This document shows positions 1-9,189 of a DNA stretch of 39,801 nucleotides, in pieces. Location of the stretch: NCBI GenBank assembly GCA_028819675.1, contig JAPPKT010000576.1:1-39801 (forward strand), given 5' to 3'. A program made the position numbers and the translations under genes. Within the stretch, counting starts at the first letter, position 1. The number at the start of each line of letters is the position of its first letter. The notes under the pieces were generated by a model. It was given only the letters and a program-made list of their open reading frames with translations. It searched no databases and had not been told where the DNA came from. The DNA is from Caldilineaceae bacterium. GTDB taxonomy: Bacteria; Chloroflexota; Anaerolineae; Caldilineales; Caldilineaceae.

Positions 1-795
1 GGGGGGGCCCCCCCCCCCCCAACGCCCCCTCTCCTACAACACGCCTCGTCGACCTTGTGTCGTCATTGGTGACAAGAGCCCAATTGAAGGTGTTTCGCCA
101 GACCGCGTCCCGCCAGTCCCATTTAATCCCAGTAGGGGCAGTCCCAAGGCCTACCCTTTGCATTCCTCAAAGCCTGCTACAATTCCAGCGCCCACTTGGC
201 AATGATTCCCCGCCAGACTGTTCCCACTCCAAATCTGGGATTCACCCTGCTTTCTCAGGTGTGGGCCCCGAAGGGTAGGGAAGGCAAGAGCAAGGACATC
301 TGACAAACCTGCTAGTAGCGTGTCCTGTGGGAGGCAATGGTCGCAGTTCCTGGATTGGGTGAACGAATTCTCGCGTCGGCTGGCGAAGGCGCACGCTTAG
401 TCGCCAGTCGGATACTTCAGGAGGCGGCCGACTGTTTGGCGGCGTGCCTCTGATCGGGTCCTCTGTAGGATCACACTTGGAATCAATCGCCCGAGCGATT
501 CTGAGGCTTGGCAAGACGTGGGAAGACGGGCCAAACACAGATAGGAAAGAGAGACCAATTGGATTCAGGTACGTGCCCTGTGCTTGTCGGAGCCCGCTAC
601 AGAGTCTCTCGCGAAAGTACGGCGCCTGCCTTCTGCGTTGGCAGGACTCTTGAAGAGCCCGCCGAGCCGCCGCTCGGGTACAGGCAAGACCATACCACTG
701 AGTAACGCGGCAGTGCACTTGCCGCGAGGTCGATCCTCTGGTGTGAATGGCCTCCACACTTCGACTTCGGTTCAATATTAGAGTCTGGGTGGGGG
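1..795. other. no convincing gene; homopolymer start
   Basis: No gene is supported here. The open frames that exist, including a long minus-strand frame at 242-871, have a Cys/Arg/Ser/Pro-rich shadow-like composition and no ribosome-binding site. I also looked for tRNA, tmRNA and RNase P hallmarks and found none. The first 20 bases are seven G followed by thirteen C, which is unlike the rest of the sequence and may be a contig-end or assembly artefact. Confidence 0.5.
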
Positions 796-1005
796 CTATC
801 CCGCAACGATGCCAACAAGAGTCATTGCAACGACGGCAATAAGAGTGAGCAGGATCATTAGCGCAGCCCACCCGCCGAAGAGTATAGTTGCGAACCTGAA
901 AGAGTTGGGACGGTTATTGTCCTGGGACTCTGAAGCGGATCGCACAGTGGCAGACGCTTCCTCCCCAGCCACTGCTGTTTCTGTCTGAACGGTTTCTTCT
1001 GCCAC
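796..1005 (-). CDS. small single-pass membrane protein, unknown function
   Basis: A 69-residue protein of unrecognised family. The first ~35 residues are polar and rich in Glu, Thr, Ser and Ala, probably disordered. Residues ~39-68 form one strongly hydrophobic membrane segment that ends the protein. The start is GTG and is chosen because AGGAG lies about 8 bases upstream. The shape (acidic tail plus one C-terminal helix) recalls SecE-sized or tail-anchored proteins, but the conserved SecE motif is absent, so no function is assigned. It is convergent with nothing and divergent from the aldo/keto reductase gene, about 290 bases away. Confidence 0.6.
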   Translation of the reverse strand: MAEETVQTETAVAGEEASATVRSASESQDNNRPNSFRFATILFGGWAALMILLTLIAVVAMTLVGIVAG

Positions 1006-1144
1006 CCTCTTTCTCCTGTAGCAATTGGGTTGGATCCCACAAGGATCTTGAACCTTGCGGACGGTTAAATGGTGTAGTCGGCCTCACAGGGCAAGCAGCC
1101 AGCAATATGGCCGCTCTCCCTGTCCGACGGCCGCCGGTCCCGAG

Positions 1145-1173
1145 GCCGGCTTCCTTTCAGTGCCGGCTTCCTT
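1145..1173. repeat. short direct repeat upstream of the aldo/keto reductase
   Basis: The 12-mer GCCGGCTTCCTT occurs at 1145-1156 and again at 1162-1173, a 17-base period. It lies between the small membrane protein and the aldo/keto reductase. It may be simple local duplication or a pair of regulator half-sites; nothing in the sequence decides between these. Confidence 0.4.
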
Positions 1174-1295
1174 CCGGTGACGGCGAGATTATAGCACGAG
1201 ACAGGACTATCCGCACGATTTCCGGCGCTAGAGACGGCGCGTTACAATGTGACCTCAAGTGGATGGCGTGGTTACCAGGGAAGGAGATGAGTTCG

Positions 1296-2237
1296 ATGGA
1301 ATACCGGACCTTTGGACGTACCGGATTGCGAGTTAGCATTGCCGGGATGGGAGCGGGCGGGCCCAGCAGGTTGGGCAGAAATACTGGACGAAGCGCAGAA
1401 GAGTCGATTGCGGTGGTCCGGCGCGCTTTGGAACTGGGCGTAAACTATATTGACACAGCGGAAGCCTACGGCACGGAAGAGATTGTCGGCAAGGCGATTC
1501 GGGACTTCGACAGGGACAGTCTGGTCGTTGCGACCAAGAAAAACGCATTCCGTGAAGGCGAACCGGTTCCTTCCAAAGACTTTGCCGCAGGCGTCGAGTC
1601 CAGTCTGAGGCGACTTGGCGTGGAAACGATCGACGTCTTCCACTTTCATGGTGCAAGGCTGGAACAATACCAGCATATCTGCGATGAACTGGTGCCTGTT
1701 CTCCAAAGAATGCGTCAGGCAGGAAAGATACGCCATCTGGCGGTCAGTGAACACTTCGCCTCAGACTTTGAGCACGCACTCTTGCAGCAGGCCATCGAAG
1801 ACGATCTCTTTGACGTGGTGATGGTGGGCTTCAATATCCTCAATCAGACTGCCAGACGAAATGTACTGCCTGCCACCAGAAGAAAGGGGATCGCGACGGA
1901 ATGTATGTTTGCCGTGCGGCGTGCTTTCAGCAACCCGGCACGGCTGCGGGAGATTCTGGTCGATCTGCGTCGAAGCGGCGAAATTGACGCTGATGCTGTG
2001 GACTTGTTTGAGCCGCTGGATTGGGTTTTGGAGGAGAGTGACGCCAAGACACTGCCGGAGGCGGCTTACCGATTCTGCCGGCACGAGCCTGGCATTGACG
2101 TTGTGCTCACCGGTACCGGGAATATCCGGCATTTGGAGGAGAATGTAACCTCGCTATTGAGACCCCCGCTGCCGGAAGAGGTTGTCAAGCGACTGAGAAA
2201 GATTTTTGGACGAGTTCACTCGGTCAATGGCAGCTAG
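1296..2237 (+). CDS. aldo/keto reductase
   Basis: A 313-residue NAD(P)H-dependent oxidoreductase of the aldo/keto reductase superfamily, a cytosolic TIM barrel that reduces aldehydes or ketones. The N terminus carries the usual FGRTGLRVS strand. The expected catalytic tetrad is visible: Asp53 and Tyr58 in YIDTAEAYG, Lys81 in VATKK, and His116 or His118 in VFHFHG. The C-terminal GTGNIRHLEENV resembles the cofactor-binding loop. ATG 1296 is chosen because AAGGAG (1281-1286) lies nine bases upstream. The in-frame ATG at 1287 touches that site, and the frame open back to 1107 has no family similarity. The gene stands alone and converges on the Rph-like gene 27 bases away. Substrate is unknown. 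Confidence 0.9.
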   Translation: MEYRTFGRTGLRVSIAGMGAGGPSRLGRNTGRSAEESIAVVRRALELGVNYIDTAEAYGTEEIVGKAIRDFDRDSLVVATKKNAFREGEPVPSKDFAAGVESSLRRLGVETIDVFHFHGARLEQYQHICDELVPVLQRMRQAGKIRHLAVSEHFASDFEHALLQQAIEDDLFDVVMVGFNILNQTARRNVLPATRRKGIATECMFAVRRAFSNPARLREILVDLRRSGEIDADAVDLFEPLDWVLEESDAKTLPEAAYRFCRHEPGIDVVLTGTGNIRHLEENVTSLLRPPLPEEVVKRLRKIFGRVHSVNGS

Positions 2238-2264
2238 CTCACATCTGCGGTACTTCTTGGCAGT

Positions 2265-5135
2265 TCAGTCTAGAATCTCGATTGTTCCACTGCTCCCGTC
2301 GACACGAACCGTCTGTCCGGTCTGCAGACGTTCGGTGGCTCGGTCGACACCTGCGACGGCGGGGATTCCGTATTCGCGGGCGACGACGGAGCCGTGAGTC
2401 ATCATGCCCCCGACTTCCATCACCAGACCGCCGGCGGCTAGAAACAGAGGCGTCCAAGAAGGATCGGTGCCCGGACAAACGAGGATTGCGCCGGGTTCGA
2501 GCCCTGCTTCGAGCGGATTGAACAGGACCTGCACTGTTCCTTCTACCGTGCCGGGGGAAACGCCCGATCCGGTGAGGAGGTTGGCGTCTGCGCCTGCTTC
2601 AGGAGTGATGCCTGCATAGAAGGCGGTTCCGTCACTGAGGAGTAGCCGGGGAATTGGCTGACGCCGGCTTTCGTTCTGTTCAGCCAGTCTCCTCGCCCGG
2701 ATCAGCCTCTTCCAGTCTCCCGGCGCTCCCATCGCCAGTGCTTTCAGTTCTCGTACTGTCATATAGAACAGGTCGTCTGGCTGCTCCAGGACGCCGCAGT
2801 CTTTCAACTCCTGCCCGCTATCCAATAGAGCCTTGCGTAGAATGCCGGAAATCCGCACCATCGTAAATTTGGGACTTTCGCGAAGTCCGGCCAGAAGGCG
2901 CACACGTTTGGCTAGTAAACGCACCAAGCGGCCTGCTAATGGTGTTCCCCAGACTCTGGTTGAACTGTCCGCCAACCTGTCTATCGCTTTGAGGGCGTCA
3001 TCCTTTCCCTTTTCGAAAACGCGGTCAGGCGCTCGACTTTCGTCTTCAATTGACAGGTAGCTCTGCAGCGATCTTACAATCGAGACCGGCTGGTCTCGCC
3101 AGCGAACCCTTCCTATGTCGAGCTCGGCGACCCCGCGCATTCCGTAACGATTCAGAAACTCTTCCAGCGCTCTTTGGATAGTCGGAGGGAGAGTCCCGGC
3201 CTGGAAGTCGCTGGCAATGGTCTCGGCGTCTTCTGCCTGAAACGAATCTGATAAGGCAGCATCATCGCGTATCCGACCGGCCAACCGCCACAGTTGCAAG
3301 TCCATCTCGGTGGTGACGTTGTTGGACAGGCTGCGCGTAATCTCAAGCGCCATCTCAGGTTGGATATCCCGATCCGAATGAGACAAAAGAGAAGCGATTT
3401 TTGAGAGCAGGCCAAGTGATGCATAGCCAACGATGATGGGAGGAATCAGTCTCGGTAGGAGGAAGGGAAACTGGGCATTATAGCTGAGCCACTCCAGGAG
3501 TTCGACGCGCTCGGCGAGCGTGCTCGTCTTGTCTGTTCTCTCCGTGACGGAAGCGATGTGTTTTTCTATGTCCCTCTGGACAATGTGTACGTGGGCTTCC
3601 GGGTCAAGAAAGGCCCCTCTTGCTGACCTCGAGACGCGGAGAAGGAACGGTGCGGCAGCGGCAATGAAGCGACGACTGACCGCGGCGCGTTGGAATTGGG
3701 GTTCCGCTACCAGGTCCCGGATAGACTGCGCGGCACCGGGTTCCACCATTGGGAGGACCCTGCGGAATATGAGGCGGCCAATGGGGCTTTGCAGGGCGCC
3801 TGTCACTCTTATCCAGGGACGCTCGGCCGCGGAGTAAAGGAGCTCCTGATCATAGAGCGTTGCATCGTTGGCGAATATCTGGGCGATGCCGGCGAACATA
3901 CCGCGCAGCATGTCCAGCCCGAGCGGCGTAAGGGGGCCCAAAACCCCCTGAATGGCGCCGAGTGAGATATATACCTGGCGGTCTGTGTCCAGTGGGGAGT
4001 GAGGCACGGGAAACAGTGAGGTGATGGGCCGGGACTGGAGAAGATAGAGTTTCCCATCGAGGAAGGCCCATTCGATGTCCTGGGGGTCACCGTAATAATC
4101 GGCGACATTTCTACCCAACGCGGTCAGCTGGATGATCTGTTCGTCGGTGATGGCCTGTTCTCGGCACGCATCCGTTGATTCTGTGGTGACCCCGCCTGCA
4201 GCCTGCCCTATGATGGTGGTTGACTTGGCTCCGAGTTCCCTCAGGATGATCCTGTCGGTGTCGCTGTCGACGACGAAATGGTCGGGTTCGACGTGCCCGC
4301 TGACGAGGGCTTCACCGAGGCCGAAGGTGGCGTCAATCACTGTTTCTGTGCGCCGGCCGCTGAGCGGGTTTGCTGTAAAGAGTACACCCGCCGTGTCGCT
4401 CTGGACCATCTCTTGTACCACTACCGCAAGAGAAACGTTGGACTGGTCGATGCCGTAGCGGGCCCGGTAGGCAATGGCGCGTGCGGTCCACAGGCTACTC
4501 CAGCAGTTGACGACGGCGCGAAGCAGGGCTTCGTCCCCGATAACGTTGAGGAACGTGTCCTGCTGGCCGGCGAAGGACATGCCTGGAAGGTCTTCAGCCG
4601 TAGCTGAGGAGCGCACCGCAACCGGGGGGCGACCCATAGCTCCATACGCTGCAACAATCTGTTCCGAGATCTCGCTCGGCGTTTCGCTGGCCTGGAAGCG
4701 CCGTCGTATGCTGTCGGAGAGAGCTGCCAACGCGGCCGGGTCAACAGTGTCGACGGCAGCCATTTCAGCCGCGAGCAAGTCGCTGAGTCCGGCACGTTCC
4801 ACAAAGACCTCGTAGCCGTCGGTGGCAACAATGAACCCAGCAGGTACTGGAAAGCCGGCTAGGGCCAGTTTTGTCAGGTTCAGCCCTTTCCCGCCGACGC
4901 GGGATAGAGTCAGACCCTGTGTAGCCAAGGGCAGGCAGGTTGAAGAAAGCCTGTCGGAAGATCTGACTGCGGAAGAAGGCACGAGGATGACAAGTCCTTT
5001 CGGTGTGCGACCAGGCTTCACGGGATAGCAGCGGTGCAAATGTATGGGAGTATAGAACAGCAGTGTAAGCGACAGAGTTTGATTTGCCCAAGTAGGTAGA
5101 ATAAGAAAGTCCATTTCTGCGGCTAGCTCGGTCAA
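2265..5135 (-). CDS. PEP-synthase / rifampicin-phosphotransferase-like enzyme
   Basis: A ~956-residue three-part phosphotransferase. An N-terminal ATP-grasp/pyruvate-phosphate-dikinase domain (about residues 70-380) carries VGGKGLNLTKL, RSSATAEDLPGMSFAGQQ and the closing DIEWAFLDGKLYLLQSRPI. A long helical middle domain follows. The C-terminal swivelling domain has GGMMTHGSVVAREYGIPAV, where His914 should carry the phosphate. This ATP-grasp, middle, His order fits rifampicin phosphotransferase (Rph), which inactivates rifamycins using ATP, and also PEP-synthase-like proteins. Known Rph enzymes are nearer 870 residues. The start is uncertain: TTG 5135 and ATG 5114 both lack a clear ribosome site, and the first ~60 residues look unlike the family, so the true start may be downstream. 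No PEP-metabolism genes flank it. Confidence 0.85.
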   Translation of the reverse strand: MTELAAEMDFLILPTWANQTLSLTLLFYTPIHLHRCYPVKPGRTPKGLVILVPSSAVRSSDRLSSTCLPLATQGLTLSRVGGKGLNLTKLALAGFPVPAGFIVATDGYEVFVERAGLSDLLAAEMAAVDTVDPAALAALSDSIRRRFQASETPSEISEQIVAAYGAMGRPPVAVRSSATAEDLPGMSFAGQQDTFLNVIGDEALLRAVVNCWSSLWTARAIAYRARYGIDQSNVSLAVVVQEMVQSDTAGVLFTANPLSGRRTETVIDATFGLGEALVSGHVEPDHFVVDSDTDRIILRELGAKSTTIIGQAAGGVTTESTDACREQAITDEQIIQLTALGRNVADYYGDPQDIEWAFLDGKLYLLQSRPITSLFPVPHSPLDTDRQVYISLGAIQGVLGPLTPLGLDMLRGMFAGIAQIFANDATLYDQELLYSAAERPWIRVTGALQSPIGRLIFRRVLPMVEPGAAQSIRDLVAEPQFQRAAVSRRFIAAAAPFLLRVSRSARGAFLDPEAHVHIVQRDIEKHIASVTERTDKTSTLAERVELLEWLSYNAQFPFLLPRLIPPIIVGYASLGLLSKIASLLSHSDRDIQPEMALEITRSLSNNVTTEMDLQLWRLAGRIRDDAALSDSFQAEDAETIASDFQAGTLPPTIQRALEEFLNRYGMRGVAELDIGRVRWRDQPVSIVRSLQSYLSIEDESRAPDRVFEKGKDDALKAIDRLADSSTRVWGTPLAGRLVRLLAKRVRLLAGLRESPKFTMVRISGILRKALLDSGQELKDCGVLEQPDDLFYMTVRELKALAMGAPGDWKRLIRARRLAEQNESRRQPIPRLLLSDGTAFYAGITPEAGADANLLTGSGVSPGTVEGTVQVLFNPLEAGLEPGAILVCPGTDPSWTPLFLAAGGLVMEVGGMMTHGSVVAREYGIPAVAGVDRATERLQTGQTVRVDGSSGTIEILD

Positions 5136-5510
5136 GAGGTGAGGTATGAAGGGGTGGCTGATAAGGTTTGCCTTCTCTTTGAGAGATACAGAAACGCTGC
5201 AAGCCTTACCCCTGCCGCCGCCTTCACTGTTTGGGGGAAGGCCAGCGTTGCGCCGCGGGAAGACATGGTTGCACTTAGCCCAAACTTAGCAACAGAGGGT
5301 ATCTGACGGGAGGCGCTGTTGAGTCGTGCCCCCGCACAGGAAGGCAAGAAAGACGGATCACGCAGAACAGCCGTGGAAGTGGTCAGTGGTCACACGACCG
5401 CTCTCTGGGGGCAAACTAAGGGCAGTGAAGTGATTCCAAACGCGAAGAGATCGCAGTCAGTGTTCCAGACCGGAATCCGGGACATGCAGGCTAAATTGCC
5501 TTGAACGGTG
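5136..5510. other. intergenic region between the Rph-like gene and malate synthase
   Basis: About 375 bases between divergent genes. Short open frames here have shadow-like composition and no ribosome sites. No conserved RNA structure was recognised. It must contain the promoter of the Rph-like gene, but no good minus-strand -35/-10 pair was found. Confidence 0.4.
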
Positions 5511-5539
5511 TTGACGAGTTTCTGTGATATTAGTATGCT
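5511..5539 (+). promoter_or_regulatory. sigma70-type promoter of malate synthase
   Basis: TTGACG (5511-5516) and TATGCT (5534-5539) are separated by 17 bases, a near-consensus pair. The predicted transcript would start near 5546 and reach the ATG at 5585 through AAAGGAG. Confidence 0.65.
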
Positions 5540-5584
5540 TATTGAGTACCTCTTACCTCTTCCCTTTCACAAAAGGAGTGCTCG

Positions 5585-7186
5585 ATGTCACGGGAGAATG
5601 AACGCGTGGGAAACCAGGTGGACGTTCAGGTAGTTGGCGATTCTCTTACCGCATCTGAAGAGATTCTGACGGACGATGCGCTGGCGTTTGTCGCGGAACT
5701 GCACCGGAAGTTTGATGCCCGGCGCCAGGAGCTGCTCGCAGCACGGGCGGCGCGGCAGGCTCGAATTGACGCAGGCGAAACGCTGGGCTTCCTGGCTGAA
5801 ACTGAGGAGGTTCGCAACGGCGAATGGCAGGTAACCGACACGCCAGACGACCTGCAGCGGCGCTGGGCCGAGATCACGGGGCCGGTCGATCGAAAGATGG
5901 TGATCAATGCTCTGAATTCGGGCGCGGATGTGTTTATGGCAGATTTCGAGGATGCTAACTCGCCAACGTGGGCGAACTGTGTGGAAGGGCAGCTGAACCT
6001 TTACGACGCCGTGCGGGGAACGATCCGGTTGGAGGACGAGGCCAGGGGGCGGGTTTACGAGCTCAATGATGAAACCGCGACGCTGCTAGTCAGGCCGCGA
6101 GGCTGGCACCTGGTGGAGAAGAACGTATTGGTGAACGGAGAGCCGATCTCGGCCAGTCTGTTCGACGTGGGCCTGTATGTCTTTCACAACGCGGTTGAGC
6201 GGCAGCAGCGAGGCAGTTCGTGCTACTTCTATCTGCCTAAACTGGAGAGTCATCTGGAGGCGCGGCTGTGGGCAGAGGTGTTCACGCACGCCGAAGAGGC
6301 ATTGGGTATTCCTCACGGCTCATTCCGAGCGACTGTTCTGATTGAAACAATTCTGGCTGCGCTTGAGATGGAGGAGATTCTCTACGAACTTCGAGACTAT
6401 TCGGCGGGACTGAATGCGGGGAGATGGGACTATATTTTCAGCGCGATAAAAAAGTTCCGCGACAATCCTGACACAGTGTTGCCGGAGAGGGCGCAGGTTA
6501 CGATGACAACACCCTTCATGCGCGCATACACGGAACTTCTGGTGCGTACGTGCCATAAGCGGGGCGCACACGCGATTGGCGGCATGGCCGCATTCATTCC
6601 CAGCCGGCGGGATCCCGCTGTCAATGAGGAGGCGTTGGCAAAGGTGAGGGCGGACAAGGTGCGTGAATCCGGCGACGGTTGCGACGGGACCTGGGTCGCA
6701 CATCCTGACCTTGTGCCGCTGGCGCGGATGATTTTCGAAGAGGCGACCGGCGGCGCACCGCACCAGAAGCACAAGATGAGAGAGGATGTTTCGGTAACGG
6801 CGGAGCAGATCTTGGATGTCGGCGTTCCGGGGGGCACGATTACGGAAAGCGGGCTCCGAACGAATGTAGACGTTGCACTTCAGTATCTGAACGCGTGGTT
6901 GCTCGGTGTCGGCGCAGCGGCGATATACAATCTGATGGAGGATGCGGCCACGGCCGAGATTTCACGTTCACAAATCTGGCAGTGGATAAGGCACAGTGCA
7001 AAACTGGATGATGGGAGGCCGGTCACGCGCGGGCTGTACGAGCAAATCCGTGACGAGGAGCTGAAGAGACTTGGCGAATTCGGTCCTGGGCGTCTTGAGG
7101 AGGCGGGAGAGATTCTGGACAAGCTCATTTTGACAGACGATTTCGTTGAGTTCCTTACACTAATTGCCTACGATTACTTGACGTAA
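5585..7186 (+). CDS. aceB: malate synthase A
   Basis: Condenses glyoxylate with acetyl-CoA to malate, the second step of the glyoxylate shunt, in the cytosol. At 533 residues it has the length of E. coli AceB and aligns in outline across the whole family. Visible blocks are [23 protein letters not shown] (with the catalytic-region Arg), [48 protein letters not shown] and [18 protein letters not shown]. The ATG is preceded by AAAGGAG with seven-base spacing, and a good promoter lies 46 bases upstream. Isocitrate lyase, its usual operon partner, is not within the window, so glyoxylate must come from a distant gene or from another route such as glycolate oxidation. Confidence 0.96.
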   Translation: MSRENERVGNQVDVQVVGDSLTASEEILTDDALAFVAELHRKFDARRQELLAARAARQARIDAGETLGFLAETEEVRNGEWQVTDTPDDLQRRWAEITGPVDRKMVINALNSGADVFMADFEDANSPTWANCVEGQLNLYDAVRGTIRLEDEARGRVYELNDETATLLVRPRGWHLVEKNVLVNGEPISASLFDVGLYVFHNAVERQQRGSSCYFYLPKLESHLEARLWAEVFTHAEEALGIPHGSFRATVLIETILAALEMEEILYELRDYSAGLNAGRWDYIFSAIKKFRDNPDTVLPERAQVTMTTPFMRAYTELLVRTCHKRGAHAIGGMAAFIPSRRDPAVNEEALAKVRADKVRESGDGCDGTWVAHPDLVPLARMIFEEATGGAPHQKHKMREDVSVTAEQILDVGVPGGTITESGLRTNVDVALQYLNAWLLGVGAAAIYNLMEDAATAEISRSQIWQWIRHSAKLDDGRPVTRGLYEQIRDEELKRLGEFGPGRLEEAGEILDKLILTDDFVEFLTLIAYDYLT

Positions 7187-7294
7187 CCTGACCGGCCCCT
7201 GTTGGGGATGCATACTAGGTTTGCCAAGTTCGGTACCTTGTGGCAATACTGGTAGAGTTAGAGTAACTTTCTTCGCGGAGATAACGACCAAGAG

Positions 7295-7570
7295 ATGTCA
7301 ACCGAAGGCCACGAGAAAATCCCTCTCGCTCTTCATAGACGGATGAAGGGCGCCCCGGGTGAGACGATGTATCTACTGTTACACGTAAGTGAAACCGGGC
7401 CGGCGCAGATCGCCGCAATTGAGAGGGCAGGATATGTCGTGCGGCACGAGACTTCGATCATTCCCTGTTACGCGGTGAGCGGTCCTGCACGGGGACTTCA
7501 GGCTTTGGCCAAAGAGGCCTGGCTCGACAGGGTCGAAGAGGACGGCACGGTTCAAACGATGAAGCAATAG
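7295..7570 (+). CDS. stand-alone I9-like subtilisin propeptide/inhibitor
   Basis: A 91-residue protein. Its last ~67 residues (from Met25) have the pattern of the inhibitor I9 / subtilisin prodomain: an opening beta strand YLLLHVSE, a helix PAQIAAIERAGY, a middle strand, a second helix ARGLQALAKEAWL, and the closing motif DRVEEDG. This family folds subtilisins and inhibits them by lying across the active site. The gene ends 317 bases before a subtilisin gene on the same strand. A role as a trans-acting inhibitor or chaperone of that enzyme is inferred. ATG 7295, 7343 and 7367 are all possible starts, and none has a strong ribosome site. No signal peptide is seen. Confidence 0.6.
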   Translation: MSTEGHEKIPLALHRRMKGAPGETMYLLLHVSETGPAQIAAIERAGYVVRHETSIIPCYAVSGPARGLQALAKEAWLDRVEEDGTVQTMKQ

Positions 7571-7750
7571 TCATCACCCAAAGTGGGTCTGGTCGCGGTG
7601 AGGTATCTGGCAGGTACGGCCAATGCCCCGCATGTGTGCTTTTCCCCTTCAAATTTGACTCAACTTAGGCATTGGTCTCCTACAAGGTCTGTCTCCAGCT
7701 TAACAGCTGCCGCTGCGCATCTGTTGACCAACGAAGAGACTAGAAAATCA

Positions 7751-7870
7751 GCCTCCAGGACGATTCGCGTCTCTGGAGAGGCAGCGTGTTGCATGCAGGC
7801 AACTGCTGCACACGCCAATTGAATCGAGGCACTGCCTCGACTGTCTTGCCGGAGGTGGGCAAGGTTTTTT
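7751..7870 (+). promoter_or_regulatory. hairpin-rich leader ending in a terminator-like stem, subtilisin gene
   Basis: Four inverted repeats follow each other just before the subtilisin start. GCCTCCAG pairs imperfectly with CTGGAGAGGC (7751-7782). GCGTGT pairs with ACACGC in the next ~30 bases. TCGAGGC and GCCTCGA (7824-7840) are a perfect seven-base stem with a three-base loop. CTTGCC and GGCAAG (7845-7863) are followed by six T (7865-7870). The last looks like an intrinsic terminator, and the ribosome site AGGAGG begins directly after it. This layout suggests attenuation or another RNA-based control, but no known riboswitch class was recognised. Confidence 0.45.
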
Positions 7871-7887
7871 CAGGAGGAGTTTGGTCA

Positions 7888-9189
7888 ATGTATTCGGAGA
7901 AAATCTCCGCCCATGTTCGGGACGCAGTCGAACAGGCCCGAATGGCAAGTGAAGATGTGCAGGTAATCGTCAGGTTTCATTCCGATGGCGGTCAACGGAG
8001 TATTGGCAGGCTGGCCGCAGGCGCAGGCACAATCAAGGTCAATCAAGAGTTCAGACTGATTACGGCGACGGCCCTCTCTCTTACGGCGCCGGCGTTGGAC
8101 GAATTGACGGATTCGGACGATGTGGCGGAGATCTGGCTGGATGAGGCTGTACACATACTATTGGACGTTTCCACTCCACACATCAGAGCACCTCAGGTCT
8201 GGGAACAGCTGGGCAATGACGGGGAAGGGGTCACGATCTGCATAGTTGACACGGGAATCGACGCGTCGCACCCGGACTTTGCCGGTCGAGTTGGGCTGAC
8301 TGCTGATTTCAGCGGGAAGGGTTCGGCTGTGGACGGCAACGGGCACGGTACCCATGTTGCTTCCACCGCGGCAGGAACTGGTGCGGCTAGCGGCGGGAAG
8401 TACATCGGCGTTGCTCCAGGAGCGACGATCATGGCGGCGAAAGCGCTCGCAGACAACGGCAGCGGCCGTATGAGCAATGTCATGGCAGGCCTGGAGTGGG
8501 CCGCTCAAAATGGAGCTGATGTCTTGAATCTGTCACTTGGCAGCAGGGGCAGCAGCGACGGCTCGGATGCGCTCAGCACGATGTGTAACGCCATCGTAGA
8601 TATGGGCAAGTTAATGATTGTTGCCGCAGGGAACAGCGGGCCGCGTCAGAGTACGATCGGCAGCCCCGGAGCGGCTGAGAAGGTGATTACGGTTGGCGCG
8701 TCCAACGACCAGGACAGTGTGGCTCGCTTCAGCAGCCGGGGACCTACTGCAGACGGGCGGGTGAAACCGGATGTCGTCGCACCTGGAAGCAGGATAGTGG
8801 CTGCACGCGCGGCAGGGACTTCGGTTGGGCAGGTGGTAGACGATCACTATACAACTGCCAGCGGCACGAGTATGGCTACGCCCCACGTGGCTGGTCTGGT
8901 TGCCCTGATGCTTAGGGCCGATACAGGCCTTGGGCCGGCCGAGATCAAGAAGATGCTGATGGCCACAAGCGTCGATATTAACAGTTCCGAGTATGGCCAA
9001 ACCGAAGCCGACAAGTATATTCAAGGCGACGGCCGCGTAGATGCCTTGACGGCGGTGCAGTTCGCGGGATCCGGCGAGCAACCGCCGCCACACAAACCAT
9101 CCCTTCCTGTCCCGTCTCCTCCCTCTCCCAGCCCGAGTCCGCCGATCGGCTGTATGGCGGCCCCACTGAAATTGCTCAGGCTAATTTAA
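7888..9189 (+). CDS. S8 family subtilisin-like serine peptidase
   Basis: A 433-residue subtilase. Residues ~22-92 look like an I9-type prodomain (VQVIVRFHSDGG ... EIWLDEAVHILLD). The catalytic domain has Asp121 in CIVDTGID, His153 in NGHGTHVAS, oxyanion Asn249 in VAAGNSG and Ser328 in ASGTSMATPHVAGL. A Pro/Ser-rich tail begins near residue 400, and the last ~14 residues are mildly hydrophobic with one Cys. ATG 7888 is chosen because AGGAGG lies about ten bases upstream; the frame open from 7786 would cover the leader hairpins. No N-terminal signal peptide is visible, so the enzyme may be intracellular or exported by a non-classical route. It lies behind a separate I9-like gene. Confidence 0.93.
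   Translation: MYSEKISAHVRDAVEQARMASEDVQVIVRFHSDGGQRSIGRLAAGAGTIKVNQEFRLITATALSLTAPALDELTDSDDVAEIWLDEAVHILLDVSTPHIRAPQVWEQLGNDGEGVTICIVDTGIDASHPDFAGRVGLTADFSGKGSAVDGNGHGTHVASTAAGTGAASGGKYIGVAPGATIMAAKALADNGSGRMSNVMAGLEWAAQNGADVLNLSLGSRGSSDGSDALSTMCNAIVDMGKLMIVAAGNSGPRQSTIGSPGAAEKVITVGASNDQDSVARFSSRGPTADGRVKPDVVAPGSRIVAARAAGTSVGQVVDDHYTTASGTSMATPHVAGLVALMLRADTGLGPAEIKKMLMATSVDINSSEYGQTEADKYIQGDGRVDALTAVQFAGSGEQPPPHKPSLPVPSPPSPSPSPPIGCMAAPLKLLRLI

Noticed and set aside
242..871. 209-codon minus-strand open frame
   Set aside because: Cys/Arg/Ser/Pro-rich composition, no ribosome site, and it overlaps the better supported 69-aa membrane protein.
1021..1110. tRNA-like T-arm on the minus strand (CAAGG, TTCAAGAT, CCTTG)
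   Set aside because: The loop is eight bases and no matching acceptor or D-arm is found upstream.
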